From: Pseudomonas sp. UBA5706
GTDB taxonomy: Bacteria; Pseudomonadota; Gammaproteobacteria; Pseudomonadales; Pseudomonadaceae
Reading direction: 5' to 3'
DNA length: 64,000 nt
NCBI RefSeq assembly: GCF_002419965.1
Contig: NZ_DIHC01000030.1
Coordinates: forward strand, 1,060 to 65,059
Numbering within the stretch: position 1 is the first letter of the stretch; each line of letters starts with the position of its first letter. A model generated the notes under the pieces. That model was not told the DNA's origin. It did no database searches and was given only the letters and a program-made list of their open reading frames with translations. Position numbers and translations under genes: made by a program. Shown here one piece after another: positions 8,469 through 16,766 of the stretch.

Positions 8469-9328
8469 GACAGGCGACCCTCAAGGCGTTGTTGCAAATA
8501 GCGCCCGGCGACGGTGGTCGACAGCGTGGTCAGGACGATGAACAGGCCCGGAAAGAACGTCAGCCACCAGGCGTTGGCGATGAAGTCACGGCCCATGGAC
8601 AGCATGGTTCCCCATTCCGGTGCCGGAGGACGCGCGCCCAACCCGAGGAAGCTAAGAGCCGATGCCCAGACGATCGCCTGGCCAACACCCATGGTCAGGG
8701 TCACGATCAGCGGGCGCATGGCGTTGGGCAGCAACTGGCGGGTGATGATGCGCAGCGGCGGATGGCCTAATGCTTTGGCCGACTCGATATAGCCCGAGTT
8801 GCGCACGGCCAGCACCTGGCCGCGCACCATCCGTGCATAGCCCGGTGCACCGCCAAGCCCCGTGGCGATGATCAAGGGGCCTATGCCGCTGCCAAAGATC
8901 GCCACGAACAGCAGCGCCAGGACCAGGCTCGGGAAGGCAAACAGCACTTCGAGTAACCAACCAATGCCACGGTCGATTCGAGCCCCGCCCAAACCACTGA
9001 GCACGCCGAGCACAATGGCGATGCTCATGGCAATCGCCGTCGCTGCCAGGCCGATGAACAGCGATTGTCGGGTGCCGTAGATGACCCGGGAGAAGATGTC
9101 GCGGCCAGATTGATCGGTGCCGAACCAATGCGCCCAGCTCGGCGGATGAAAGGCATCGCGCGGAACAATCGCCAGTGGGTCGCTGTGGGCGAACAGTTGC
9201 GGCACCAGCGCCGCGATGATGACCAGCAGCAAAAAGGACACGGCCAGCAAGGGCCCCGGCCGCAATGCGCGCGAGGTCTTTTGCAGCCGGATCGCGGGCA
9301 ACGGCGCCTCAAGGGTTAAATCATTCAT
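8465..9328 (-). CDS. Peptide-type ABC importer permease (DppC-like)
   Basis: The 287-residue inner-membrane permease has a DppC-like layout: a short cytoplasmic N-terminus, a first helix (about 26-45), a periplasmic segment with HWFGTDQSGRDIFSRVIYG, then five helices containing the EAA-type loop ESAKALGHPPLRIITRQLLPN. The HxFGTDxxGRD motif is diagnostic of the DppC/OppC family. I start the gene at the ATG whose first base is 9328. This ATG overlaps the upstream permease TGA by one base, and the longer upstream frame simply runs antiparallel to nothing conserved within that permease. It pairs with the gene at 9328-10317 to form the channel. Confidence 0.9.
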   Translation of the reverse strand: MNDLTLEAPLPAIRLQKTSRALRPGPLLAVSFLLLVIIAALVPQLFAHSDPLAIVPRDAFHPPSWAHWFGTDQSGRDIFSRVIYGTRQSLFIGLAATAIAMSIAIVLGVLSGLGGARIDRGIGWLLEVLFAFPSLVLALLFVAIFGSGIGPLIIATGLGGAPGYARMVRGQVLAVRNSGYIESAKALGHPPLRIITRQLLPNAMRPLIVTLTMGVGQAIVWASALSFLGLGARPPAPEWGTMLSMGRDFIANAWWLTFFPGLFIVLTTLSTTVAGRYLQQRLEGRLS

Positions 9329-10317
9329 CACGCATTCCCCTGTTGACGAGGGTCGACCCACTGGTACAGCAGGTCGACGAGGATATTGGCCAGGACATAA
9401 CCTCCAGCCACCACCAGGCTGATGCCGATGGTCAACGGCAGGTCCTGGGTCTGTACCGCCTGATACAGCTGACGGCCCAGTCCCTTGCGGGAAAAGATCA
9501 CTTCGATCACCACCGCGCCGCTGATCAGCGCGCCGATGGCCCAACCCGACAACGAGATTCCAGGCAATACCGCGTGACGCAGCGCATGTTTGAAACGCAC
9601 CTTAAAGTCGCTAAGACCACGGGTTCTGGCGGTGAGTACGAACGGCTGGTCAAGGGTCAGGTCCAGTGATTCGCGAGTGACCTGGGCGATGAAACCTGCC
9701 AGTGGAATCGCCAGGGCAAACGACGGCAGCACCAGCGTGCGCCAGCCATCGCTGCCCGCCGGAGGAAACAGCCGCAGGCCGAAGGCAAACACCGCCAGCA
9801 ACACAATCCCTAGCCAGAAATGCGGCAGCGCAGCGCACAGGGTTTCCGCCAGCGATGCCAGGCGACCGACCCAGCGACGGCGCCCGGCCGTCAACACCGT
9901 GAGCGCCAGAACCAGCAACCAGGCCAAGGCCAGCGACGAAAACGTCAGTTCCAGGGTGGGCCAGGATTGTTCGGCGAGTACGCGGGTCACCGGTAAGTGC
10001 TGGGAATAGGACACGCCCAGATCACCGTGCACCAGACGCCCCAGGTACAGCGCGTATTGCACCGCCAGTGGTTTGTCCAGACCGTATTCACGCCTGGCTT
10101 CGGCGATGGTTTCAGGCGTCGGGTTGCCGCTCGGCCCACCAAGAATCGCCTGCACCGGATCGCCGGGCATCAGCCGCAGCGCGAAGAACGTCAGGGTAGC
10201 GACCGCCCACAGCACCAGTATCCCTCCCGCCAGCCGCCATAAGGCGCGGCGCCCCAGTCGGTGCAAGCGTTCACGACGTGGTTTACCCGGCTCATTGCTC
10301 AACGCTGCACTCGTCAT
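9328..10317 (-). CDS. Peptide-type ABC importer permease (DppB-like)
   Basis: This 329-residue permease of the DppB/OppB family has an N-terminal helix (LWRLAGGILVLWAVATLTFF), the typical LRLMPGDPVQAILG segment after it, and later helices with the EAA loop (TARTRGLSDFKVRFKHALRHA). It forms the transmembrane pore with the DppC-like partner. The ATG at 10317 overlaps the substrate-binding-protein stop as ATGA, so this start is preferred over one four codons earlier. Substrate specificity lies in the lipoprotein upstream. Confidence 0.9.
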   Translation of the reverse strand: MTSAALSNEPGKPRRERLHRLGRRALWRLAGGILVLWAVATLTFFALRLMPGDPVQAILGGPSGNPTPETIAEARREYGLDKPLAVQYALYLGRLVHGDLGVSYSQHLPVTRVLAEQSWPTLELTFSSLALAWLLVLALTVLTAGRRRWVGRLASLAETLCAALPHFWLGIVLLAVFAFGLRLFPPAGSDGWRTLVLPSFALAIPLAGFIAQVTRESLDLTLDQPFVLTARTRGLSDFKVRFKHALRHAVLPGISLSGWAIGALISGAVVIEVIFSRKGLGRQLYQAVQTQDLPLTIGISLVVAGGYVLANILVDLLYQWVDPRQQGNA

Positions 10318-11999
10318 TTGTTCACCCATGCGTCATAGAGGTAAGTCACTGCCAGAGAAGGCTCCAGACGCACGCCCTGCGTAGTCTTGTAGATGCCCAG
10401 GCGCGTGCTCTGTGGATAGGTCGTAAGTTCCAGGTATTGACTGGAGGCGATTTGCTGGGCTTGGTAGTACAGCGCGCGACGCTGCTCGGCATCTTGTGTG
10501 GTCAGGGCTTGTTGAATAATCCCGTCGAATTTTGGGTCGCTGAAACCTGCGGTGTTCTGGTGGTAACCGCCTACGCCCGCTGGACGAATGAATTCACTGC
10601 CGAAGATGATCCGCAGCACGTCAGCGGTGTTGGTGTTCCAGTAGCCCAAACGGATGTCGTAGTCCCAATCAGCCTGACGCTTGGTGGCCTGTACGTCGCT
10701 CATCTGGTCGATGATCACCTCGAAACCGGCCTGGCGGGTGGTGGCCTGAACCTGCTCCCAGAGGGTGTATTCCGAAGGTGGCGTGCGGTTGCCCATCACC
10801 ACATGCACTTGCAGGCGTCTGCCATTCCTGATCCGGTAGCCTTCGCTATCGCGCTGGGTCCAGCCCGCCTGATCCAGCAACTGCGCGGCCTTGGCCGGGT
10901 CGTAATCCTGGGCGTGCTGGAAGTCCGGGCTGTAGAAGCGCGTGGCAGGGCTCAAGGGGCCACCGGCGCGGGGAAACTCGTTGAAATACACGCTCTTCAA
11001 CGCCCCTTCGATATCGGCACTGCGAACGAAGGCTTCCCGGACTTTCAGGTCGTTGAAAGGCTCGCGGGTAATGTTCAGGGTGCCATTGGTGGGGTTACCC
11101 GGACGCTGGGCGATGATCAGTTTCAGGTCAGGATTGCGTCGCGCAGCTTCATGGGATTCCGGCGGCAGCGCCTCGATCACATCGACCTCTCCGGCCTGCA
11201 GTGAGGCGAAACGCACCGAGGGTTCCTGAATGAATTTCCAGACCACGCGGTCCAGCCATGCTGGCCCCTGGTGTTTGGCGGTGGGCGGCGCCCAGTTGTA
11301 ATCGGGATTGCGCACCAGCTCGACCTGGCTCTGCCGGTCCCAGCGCACGACCTTGAACGGTCCGCTGCCTACCGGGCTTTCACAGTTGACGTCGCGTGAA
11401 CGTTGCAGCGCCGTTGGCGACTCGATCCCGAGAAACCCTTGGGCCAGCACTTCGAGAAACGCTGCATAGGGTGTGGCCAGGTGCACCACGGCGGTGTCGT
11501 TATCAATCACATCGGTACTGCGGTACTGACGGATATAGCCGCCTGCCGTGCTCGACTGGGTTTTCGGGTTGACCATGTGGTCGAGGTTGGCCTTGACCGC
11601 CGCCGCATTGAACGGCGTGCCGTCGGTGAAGTGCACGTCGTTGCGCAGGTGGAAGGTGTAGGTCAATCCGTCCGCTGACACCTCCCAGCTTTTGGCGAGC
11701 CACGGACCGATATGCCCGTCGGCGTCCATCGACACCAGTGAGTCGAGGTACTGTTGCCCGATGAACACCTGGGGCATGTCACCGGCGACGTGAGGGTCCA
11801 GACACGTGGGCTCGCGGTCAGTGGCGTACACCAGTGTGCCGCCGCTGACCGGTTTGTCGCTGCGGGCAACGGTCGACGTGCCCTGTCCGCAGCCAATCAA
11901 CACGCCGCACAGCGCAGCGATGCCGAAGATGGGGGTGTGCCTGAGCAACGACCGGGATCGTGTGCAGGGAAGTCGCAAATAAGGGGCGCGCTCTCGCAT
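10314..11999 (-). CDS. Lipoprotein substrate-binding protein of a peptide-type ABC importer
   Basis: The 561-residue product belongs to the SBP_bac_5 family. A signal peptide ends in the lipobox LIGC (Cys near residue 37), so the mature protein is anchored on the periplasmic side. The family core follows: GGTLVYATDREPTCLDPHVAG, WLAKSWEVSADGLTYTFHLR and VHFTDGTPFNAAAVKAN. It captures a substrate for the two permeases and the double ATPase downstream. A longer frame begins at a TTG at 12041, but a sigma-54-like promoter at 12035-12050 would put the transcript start downstream of that codon, so I use the ATG at 11999. A decayed paralogue sits at 18048-18560. The natural substrate is unknown; an organosulfur compound is inferred from the operon. 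Confidence 0.87.
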   Translation of the reverse strand: MRERAPYLRLPCTRSRSLLRHTPIFGIAALCGVLIGCGQGTSTVARSDKPVSGGTLVYATDREPTCLDPHVAGDMPQVFIGQQYLDSLVSMDADGHIGPWLAKSWEVSADGLTYTFHLRNDVHFTDGTPFNAAAVKANLDHMVNPKTQSSTAGGYIRQYRSTDVIDNDTAVVHLATPYAAFLEVLAQGFLGIESPTALQRSRDVNCESPVGSGPFKVVRWDRQSQVELVRNPDYNWAPPTAKHQGPAWLDRVVWKFIQEPSVRFASLQAGEVDVIEALPPESHEAARRNPDLKLIIAQRPGNPTNGTLNITREPFNDLKVREAFVRSADIEGALKSVYFNEFPRAGGPLSPATRFYSPDFQHAQDYDPAKAAQLLDQAGWTQRDSEGYRIRNGRRLQVHVVMGNRTPPSEYTLWEQVQATTRQAGFEVIIDQMSDVQATKRQADWDYDIRLGYWNTNTADVLRIIFGSEFIRPAGVGGYHQNTAGFSDPKFDGIIQQALTTQDAEQRRALYYQAQQIASSQYLELTTYPQSTRLGIYKTTQGVRLEPSLAVTYLYDAWVNK

Positions 12000-12034
12000 G
12001 GGTCCTGCTGCCTTTTGTCCGGGAACAGGGTTAG

Positions 12035-12050
12035 TGCACAAGCCATGCCG
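12035..12050 (-). promoter_or_regulatory. Candidate sigma-54 promoter of the ABC importer operon
   Basis: Read on the minus strand the sequence is CGGCATGGCTTGTGCA. The invariant GG (-24) and GC (-12) have the required spacing, and GGCA, G and TGCA match the consensus TGGCACG-N4-TTGCA; only the first T and the C at position 6 differ. A start about 12 bases downstream leaves a 25-base leader before the ATG at 11999. It resembles the candidate at 18662-18678. Confidence 0.5.
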
Positions 12051-12121
12051 GGTTTTTCGGCCAGTAAATACGCGGGTGCCGGCGTTATGCGAGGCGATCA
12101 GAGCGACAATCTGTGTGGTCG

Positions 12122-12139
12122 CTGTTGGGTAGCCAACAG
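12122..12139. promoter_or_regulatory. Perfect inverted repeat, possible SfnR-type upstream site
   Basis: CTGTTGGGTAGCCAACAG is a perfect 7-bp inverted repeat with a four-base spacer. It lies about 90 bp upstream of the -12 element of the sigma-54-like promoter at 12035-12050, the usual place for an enhancer-binding site. A similar 18-base element (CTGTTGGTATTTGGACAG) occurs at 18906-18923. It could instead act as a weak terminator for the gene ending at 12182. Confidence 0.45.
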
Positions 12140-12181
12140 ATGGAGCTTCTGGAGCTGTGCGACAGCGGTGGCACCTGCGGG

Positions 12182-12724
12182 TCAGAGCCTTATCCGGTAA
12201 CGCACCAGCGGCAATGGCTCACCGTTTTCAACGACCGTCATGGCCGTTTCCGGCTCCTGCGCGAATCCAGCGGATTGATAAAACCCCAGCGCCCGCTGAT
12301 TGCCCTGGATCACCCACACCGTCGCCTGGCTAAAACCGTCATCGAGCAACTGCTGCCGAACCTTGTGCCACAACCGTCGACCAATGCCCTGCGACCAGAC
12401 CTGGGGCAGCAGGTTGATCGCACGCAGCTCGCCGGTGGAGGGCACGGCATCGGCATCGCGACTGCTGCCAAACGAAGCCCAGGCTATCAACAGCCCTCTC
12501 TGCTCGGCGACGTAAACCGACATCTTGCGCATGACAATGGCCTCGCCGATGCCAGCGGCCCGCCGCTCCACCGTTGCGCTCAAGCCGCAAAGATAGTGCG
12601 CAGACAACAGATCCCGATAGGCCGCCTGCCACGTCCTTAAATGAATGTCGGCCAGTTGCCCTGCGTCCTCGACCTGGGCAGGTCTGATCCTGATATCGCC
12701 TGGCTCAAATGGGGGCTGGGTCAT
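12182..12724 (-). CDS. GNAT-family N-acetyltransferase
   Basis: This 180-residue protein spans one GNAT domain. After IRIRPAQVEDAGQLADIH comes the acetyl-CoA-binding segment LLPQVWSQGIGRRLWHKV (motif A, Q/RxxGxG/A as QGIGRR) and the late LGFYQSAGF motif. It would transfer an acetyl group to a small amine or a protein; the acceptor is not predictable. Its ATG overlaps the stop of the DszA-type monooxygenase by four bases, so the two are co-expressed. A role in detoxifying or modifying a product of the monooxygenase is possible but speculative. Confidence 0.85.
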   Translation of the reverse strand: MTQPPFEPGDIRIRPAQVEDAGQLADIHLRTWQAAYRDLLSAHYLCGLSATVERRAAGIGEAIVMRKMSVYVAEQRGLLIAWASFGSSRDADAVPSTGELRAINLLPQVWSQGIGRRLWHKVRQQLLDDGFSQATVWVIQGNQRALGFYQSAGFAQEPETAMTVVENGEPLPLVRYRIRL

Positions 12725-14121
12725 GCCGGGAACCTCAGCGGCTTGGCCGGTGTGCGCAGCACAGCCGGGTCACGGTAGCGAGCGCCGTAATGATCGCTCG
12801 GCAACCGCGACCGGCCCGCTCCGAACAGTCGCTCGCGCAGGGTTTCGCCGTCGTTATAGGACTCTCGGAAGCGCCCGCGTCGACGAAGTTCGGGAATCAC
12901 CAGCTCAATGAAATCCCGCGCAGTTTCGAACGACAGATACTGCCGCAGGTTGATGCCGTCGATGCCGTCCACATCCAGCCAGCGCTCGATCTCATCGGCT
13001 ACCACGCCCGGGGTGCCCGCGACGAAGAAACGCTCGCGATTGAAACCCTCTAGCTGCGCCAGTACCGATCCCACCGACGCCTGGGGTTTGAAGCGCATCA
13101 GGCTCTGCCAGCCCTTGACCTGACGTTCGATCAAATCGCTAATCAGCACCTCTGGCGGGTATGCCGTGAGATCCACTGCCATCTGCGCATGAGCCAGTGA
13201 CGCCTCGACGCTCATCAACCTGCGATAGCTGTCGAGCTTGCTGCTGACCTCGTCATCCGTGCGACCAACGATCACCCCGGCCATGACGATGAATTTCAAC
13301 CCCGCCGGGTCGCGTTCATGAGCAATCGCTTTGTGCCGCATGGCCTGAATATTGGTCCGCACCGCCGCAGTGTCCATGCCTCCGGTAAAGACCACCTCGG
13401 CGTGGCGTCCGGCGAATTCGATGCCGGCGGGCGAACCGGTGGCCTGAAACAGCACCGGTGTACGTTGCCGCGATGGCTGGCACAGATGCGGACCGGCAAC
13501 CTTGAAATGCTCGCCAACGTGATCGATATAACGCACCTTGGCCGGATCGGTGTAGATTCGCCGATCACGGTCCTGAATCACTGCATCGTCGTCCCACGAG
13601 CCTTCCCATAGCTTGTACAGCACGTCCAGATATTCATCGGCGATCTCATAGCGTTGGTCGTGAACGACTTCGGTGTCATGCCCGAAGTTGCGCGCCGCGT
13701 TGGGTAAATACGAGGTAACGATGTTCCAGCCCACCCGGCCCTTGGTCAGATGATCGAGGGTGCTCATGCGTCGGGCAAAGGCGAAGGGCGGCTCGTAGGT
13801 CGTGGAAAACGTCGCGCCGAAACCCAGGTTTTTGGTGACCGCCGCCATCGCCGGAATGACCAGCAGCGGGTCATTGCTGGGGATCTGCATGCCCTCGCGC
13901 AAGGCTGTCTGGGGCCCGTCGCGAAACTGGTCATAGGTACCGATGACATCGGCGAGAAACACCCCGTCGAAGGTGCCGTATTCCAGTAACTGGGCAAGCT
14001 CGGTCCAGTAATCCAGATCGTTGAAGCGATGCCGGTTGTTCTCCGGGTGTACCCACAGGCCGTGGACGATGTGGCTGACGCAATTCATTTCGAACAGGTT
14101 GACGTGCAGCTGTTTGGGCAC
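12721..14121 (-). CDS. DszA/NtaA-type FMNH2-dependent monooxygenase
   Basis: The 466-residue protein is a bacterial-luciferase-like (LLM class) flavin monooxygenase of the NtaA/SnaA/DszA/SfnG group. It has HPENNRHRFNDLDYW, the long insertion typical of this group, GRVGWNIVTSYLPNAARNFG, and PVLFQATGSPAGIEFAGRHAE for flavin binding. These enzymes use FMNH2 supplied by a separate reductase and cleave C-S or oxidise C-N bonds. I start it at the GTG at 14121, which has AAAGGAG eight bases upstream; a GTG at 14130 overlaps that ribosome-binding site. A GNAT gene is coupled downstream. With the DszC-type enzymes nearby it could form a two-step S-oxidation and C-S cleavage route. Confidence 0.86.
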   Translation of the reverse strand: MPKQLHVNLFEMNCVSHIVHGLWVHPENNRHRFNDLDYWTELAQLLEYGTFDGVFLADVIGTYDQFRDGPQTALREGMQIPSNDPLLVIPAMAAVTKNLGFGATFSTTYEPPFAFARRMSTLDHLTKGRVGWNIVTSYLPNAARNFGHDTEVVHDQRYEIADEYLDVLYKLWEGSWDDDAVIQDRDRRIYTDPAKVRYIDHVGEHFKVAGPHLCQPSRQRTPVLFQATGSPAGIEFAGRHAEVVFTGGMDTAAVRTNIQAMRHKAIAHERDPAGLKFIVMAGVIVGRTDDEVSSKLDSYRRLMSVEASLAHAQMAVDLTAYPPEVLISDLIERQVKGWQSLMRFKPQASVGSVLAQLEGFNRERFFVAGTPGVVADEIERWLDVDGIDGINLRQYLSFETARDFIELVIPELRRRGRFRESYNDGETLRERLFGAGRSRLPSDHYGARYRDPAVLRTPAKPLRFPA

Positions 14122-14244
14122 GGTAAACACTCCTTTGTCGGTTGGGGCTTCAGAGAGCGACTTGCAGGTAGAATCCGGTCGGCTCGGGTGGGGCCATGTC
14201 AGCCAACAAATCTCTGGAGTCTGTGAACACGCATCGCTAATGAG

Positions 14245-14260
14245 TGCACTCCACAGGCCT
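14245..14260 (-). promoter_or_regulatory. Weak sigma-54-like element upstream of the DszA-type gene
   Basis: On the minus strand the bases read AGGCCTGTGGAGTGCA. GG and GC are correctly spaced, and GGC, G and TGCA match consensus, but the T at -26 and the CAC core do not. A GTTGGC-N18-GCCAAC inverted repeat lies just upstream (14277-14306). The leader would be about 110 bases long. This is the weakest of the sigma-54 candidates. Confidence 0.25.
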
Positions 14261-14319
14261 CACCGTCTGCTCAGGCGTTGGCACTTGCCGGATCGCCAGC
14301 GCCAACCAGTGGACTGACC

Positions 14320-15372
14320 TCATGGCGCCGGATTCGGCACGCTTTGATGCACCGCCTGAACCTGCGCCTTGATCTCCTCAGTCAGCTCTACATCCAGCGC
14401 GCCGAGGTTTTCACGCAGTTGGACCAGGGTGGTCTGCCCGGTCAGTGCGCTGGCCACGAACGGTTTGTCGATGATGTGCGCCAGGGCCAGTTGCGCCGGC
14501 GTGAGGCCGTGCTGCTGTGCGATCTGCACGTAGCCGCTGATTGCTTCCTGCGCCGACGCACTGTCGTAACGGTTGAAGGTACGGTAAACCGCCGACAGCC
14601 GTGAGCCTTCAGGACGCGCACCGTTGAGGTATTTGCCGGTCAGCGCACCGAAGGCCAGCGGTGAATAGGCCAGCAGTCCAACCCCTTCGCGATGACTGAA
14701 TTCGGAAAGCCCGCCTTCATACAGGCGGTTGAGCAGGCTGTAGGGATTCTGAATGGTTACGATACGTGGCAGGCCGAGGCGCTCGCTGTGTTTCAGAAAT
14801 TCGGCAACGCCCCACGGCGTTTCATTGGATACACCGATGTGCCGCACCTTGCCAGCCTTGACCTGATCGGCGAGCACCGCCAGCGTTTCCTCGATGGCGA
14901 CACTCTGCGCATCATCCTGATAGGGATACTCGCGCTGGCCGAAAATATTGGTTGTGCGGTCCGGCCAGTGCAGCTGGTACAGATCCAGATAATCGGTCTT
15001 CAGGCGCGACAGACTGCCCTCCAGCGCTTCGACGATGTTGCGACGGTCATGGCGACTGAGACCGTCGCGAATGTGCGCCTGACCGTTGGGATCGCGCGCA
15101 GGGCCGGCAATCTTGCTCGCCAGCACCACCTCGTCCCGCCGGCCGCTGTTGGCCAGCCAGCTACCGATATAACGCTCGGTGGTGCGCCACGTCTCGGCTT
15201 TGGTCGGCGTCGGGTACATCTCGGCCGTATCGATCAGGTTGATGCCCTCGGCCAGCGCCAGATCGATCTGCTGGTGCGCATCGGCCTCACTGTTCTGATG
15301 GCCCCAGGTCATGGTACCTAGCCCCAGAACGCTGACCTCGATATCGCTGTTGCCCAATGTGCGGTAACGCAT
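14320..15372 (-). CDS. tas: Tas-like NADP(H)-dependent aldo/keto reductase
   Basis: This 350-residue protein closely follows E. coli Tas along its length. It has LGLGTMTWGHQNSEADAH, the catalytic Asp-Tyr pair in NLIDTAEMYPTP, Lys in VVLASKIAGPARD, the TDYLDLYQLHWPDR segment and the IGVSNETPWGV loop. It should be a cytoplasmic (alpha/beta)8-barrel oxidoreductase that reduces aldehydes or ketones with NADPH. It starts at ATG 15372 with AAAGGA upstream; a longer frame upstream lies inside the preceding gene and is not conserved. It follows a DszA-type monooxygenase by 38 bases, so it may reduce an aldehyde released by C-S cleavage. That link is inference. Confidence 0.87.
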   Translation of the reverse strand: MRYRTLGNSDIEVSVLGLGTMTWGHQNSEADAHQQIDLALAEGINLIDTAEMYPTPTKAETWRTTERYIGSWLANSGRRDEVVLASKIAGPARDPNGQAHIRDGLSRHDRRNIVEALEGSLSRLKTDYLDLYQLHWPDRTTNIFGQREYPYQDDAQSVAIEETLAVLADQVKAGKVRHIGVSNETPWGVAEFLKHSERLGLPRIVTIQNPYSLLNRLYEGGLSEFSHREGVGLLAYSPLAFGALTGKYLNGARPEGSRLSAVYRTFNRYDSASAQEAISGYVQIAQQHGLTPAQLALAHIIDKPFVASALTGQTTLVQLRENLGALDVELTEEIKAQVQAVHQSVPNPAP

Positions 15373-15410
15373 GATTGATCCTTTGTAATGACGATGACGG
15401 TCGCGACGGG

Positions 15411-16766
15411 TCAGCCCCGCTGCGCGTATTGATTGGCCGGGAACGGCAGGCCCAGGTGCTCGCGCAAGGTGCTGCCAGAGTATTCGTGCCGGAACACGCC
15501 GCGCTTTTGCAGCAGCGGCACGACTTCGTCGACGAAGATCTGCACCCCGGACGGAAACATGTCCGGCATGATGTTGAAGCCGTCGGCAGCGTGGGCCAGA
15601 AACCAATGGGTCAAGGTATCGGCGACCCGCTCCGGCGTGCCGACCAGCAGCCTGTGGCCTACCAGAATCCTTCGAGACAATTGACGAATGCTGAGGTTTT
15701 CCCGGCGCGCCAGATTCAGTTGCGCCTCAAGAAACCCTTGTGAGCCGCGCTCGAAATCGACCACCTCGCCAATGCGCTCCCACGGCAGGGGCGCGTCGGG
15801 GTCAAGTTCATTGGCCGGTATACCGATGCGGCCGGCCACCTGTTCCAGCAAGCCGTCCTCACCGTTCCAGGCATTGAGCGCGTCGAAGCGCGCGTGGGCT
15901 TCGGCTTCAGTGCTGCCAATGACCGTGGACAGTCCCGGCATGATCTTCAGGTATTCGGGGTTGCGCCCCCAGCCTGCGGCGCGCGCTTTCATTTCCTGAT
16001 AGAACAGTTGGCCGTCTTCGAGCGTTGTCTGGGTGGTGAATATGGCGTCGGCGTAACGTGAGCCCAGCGCCTTGCCGCCCTCGGACGATCCGGCCTGAAC
16101 CAGCACCGGGCGACCCTGTGGTGAGCGCGGCACGTTGAGCGGACCCTTGACCGAGAAATGCCGGCCGACGAAGTCGATGGTGTGGACTTTCCGCGGGTCG
16201 GCAAAACGGCCGCTGCGCACGTCGCCGATGATCGCGTCGTCCTCCCAGCTATCCCACAATTTGACGGCAACGTCGATGAACTCATCGGCGCGGGCATAGC
16301 GATCAACGTGCAAAGGCGCACCGGCCAGGCCGAAGTTCTGCGCGGCGGCATCCCCCGCGTTGGTGACCACGTTCCAGGCCGCGCGCCCGCCGCTGATGTG
16401 GTCCAGCGATGCGAAACGCCGGGCGATGTTGAACGGGTCGTTGTAGGTGCTCGACGCGGTGGCGATGACACCGATGCGTTGGGTTGCCAACGCCACTGCG
16501 GTCAGCAGGACGGTCGGCTCCAGGCGCCCTGCCGGTTGCCGGGAGACATCGCCGGCCAGCGCCGGGCCGTCGGCCAGGAAGATGGCGTCCAGGCAACCGC
16601 GCTCGGAAATACGCGCGATGTTGCGGTAATACTCGACATCCAGATAGGCATTGGCAGGCACCTCGGCGCTGCGCCAAGCCCCTGAGTGGGCGCCGAAGCC
16701 GAGGATGTTCATGCCGATACTCATCTGTCCGTCGCGGCTGTTTCGGCGGCTGATAGAGCCGCTCAT
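15411..16766 (-). CDS. DszA/NtaA-type FMNH2-dependent monooxygenase, second copy
   Basis: The 451-residue protein is a second LLM-class flavin monooxygenase of the NtaA/SnaA/DszA group. It has SIGMNILGFGAHSGAWR, SGGRAAWNVVTNAGDAAAQ, and PVLVQAGSSEGGKALGSRYAD. It is clearly diverged from the copy at 12721-14121, so the two probably accept different substrates. It needs reduced FMN from elsewhere. Its ATG overlaps the stop of the upstream DszC/SfnB-type gene by four bases, which couples the two oxygenases. The aldo/keto reductase follows. This oxygenase pair plus reductase is a self-contained catabolic unit. Confidence 0.86.
   Translation of the reverse strand: MSGSISRRNSRDGQMSIGMNILGFGAHSGAWRSAEVPANAYLDVEYYRNIARISERGCLDAIFLADGPALAGDVSRQPAGRLEPTVLLTAVALATQRIGVIATASSTYNDPFNIARRFASLDHISGGRAAWNVVTNAGDAAAQNFGLAGAPLHVDRYARADEFIDVAVKLWDSWEDDAIIGDVRSGRFADPRKVHTIDFVGRHFSVKGPLNVPRSPQGRPVLVQAGSSEGGKALGSRYADAIFTTQTTLEDGQLFYQEMKARAAGWGRNPEYLKIMPGLSTVIGSTEAEAHARFDALNAWNGEDGLLEQVAGRIGIPANELDPDAPLPWERIGEVVDFERGSQGFLEAQLNLARRENLSIRQLSRRILVGHRLLVGTPERVADTLTHWFLAHAADGFNIMPDMFPSGVQIFVDEVVPLLQKRGVFRHEYSGSTLREHLGLPFPANQYAQRG

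Noticed and set aside
14320..15606. Longer version of the aldo/keto reductase starting at 15606
   Set aside because: The extra residues lie inside the upstream monooxygenase gene and are not part of the Tas family; ATG 15372 has a proper ribosome-binding site.
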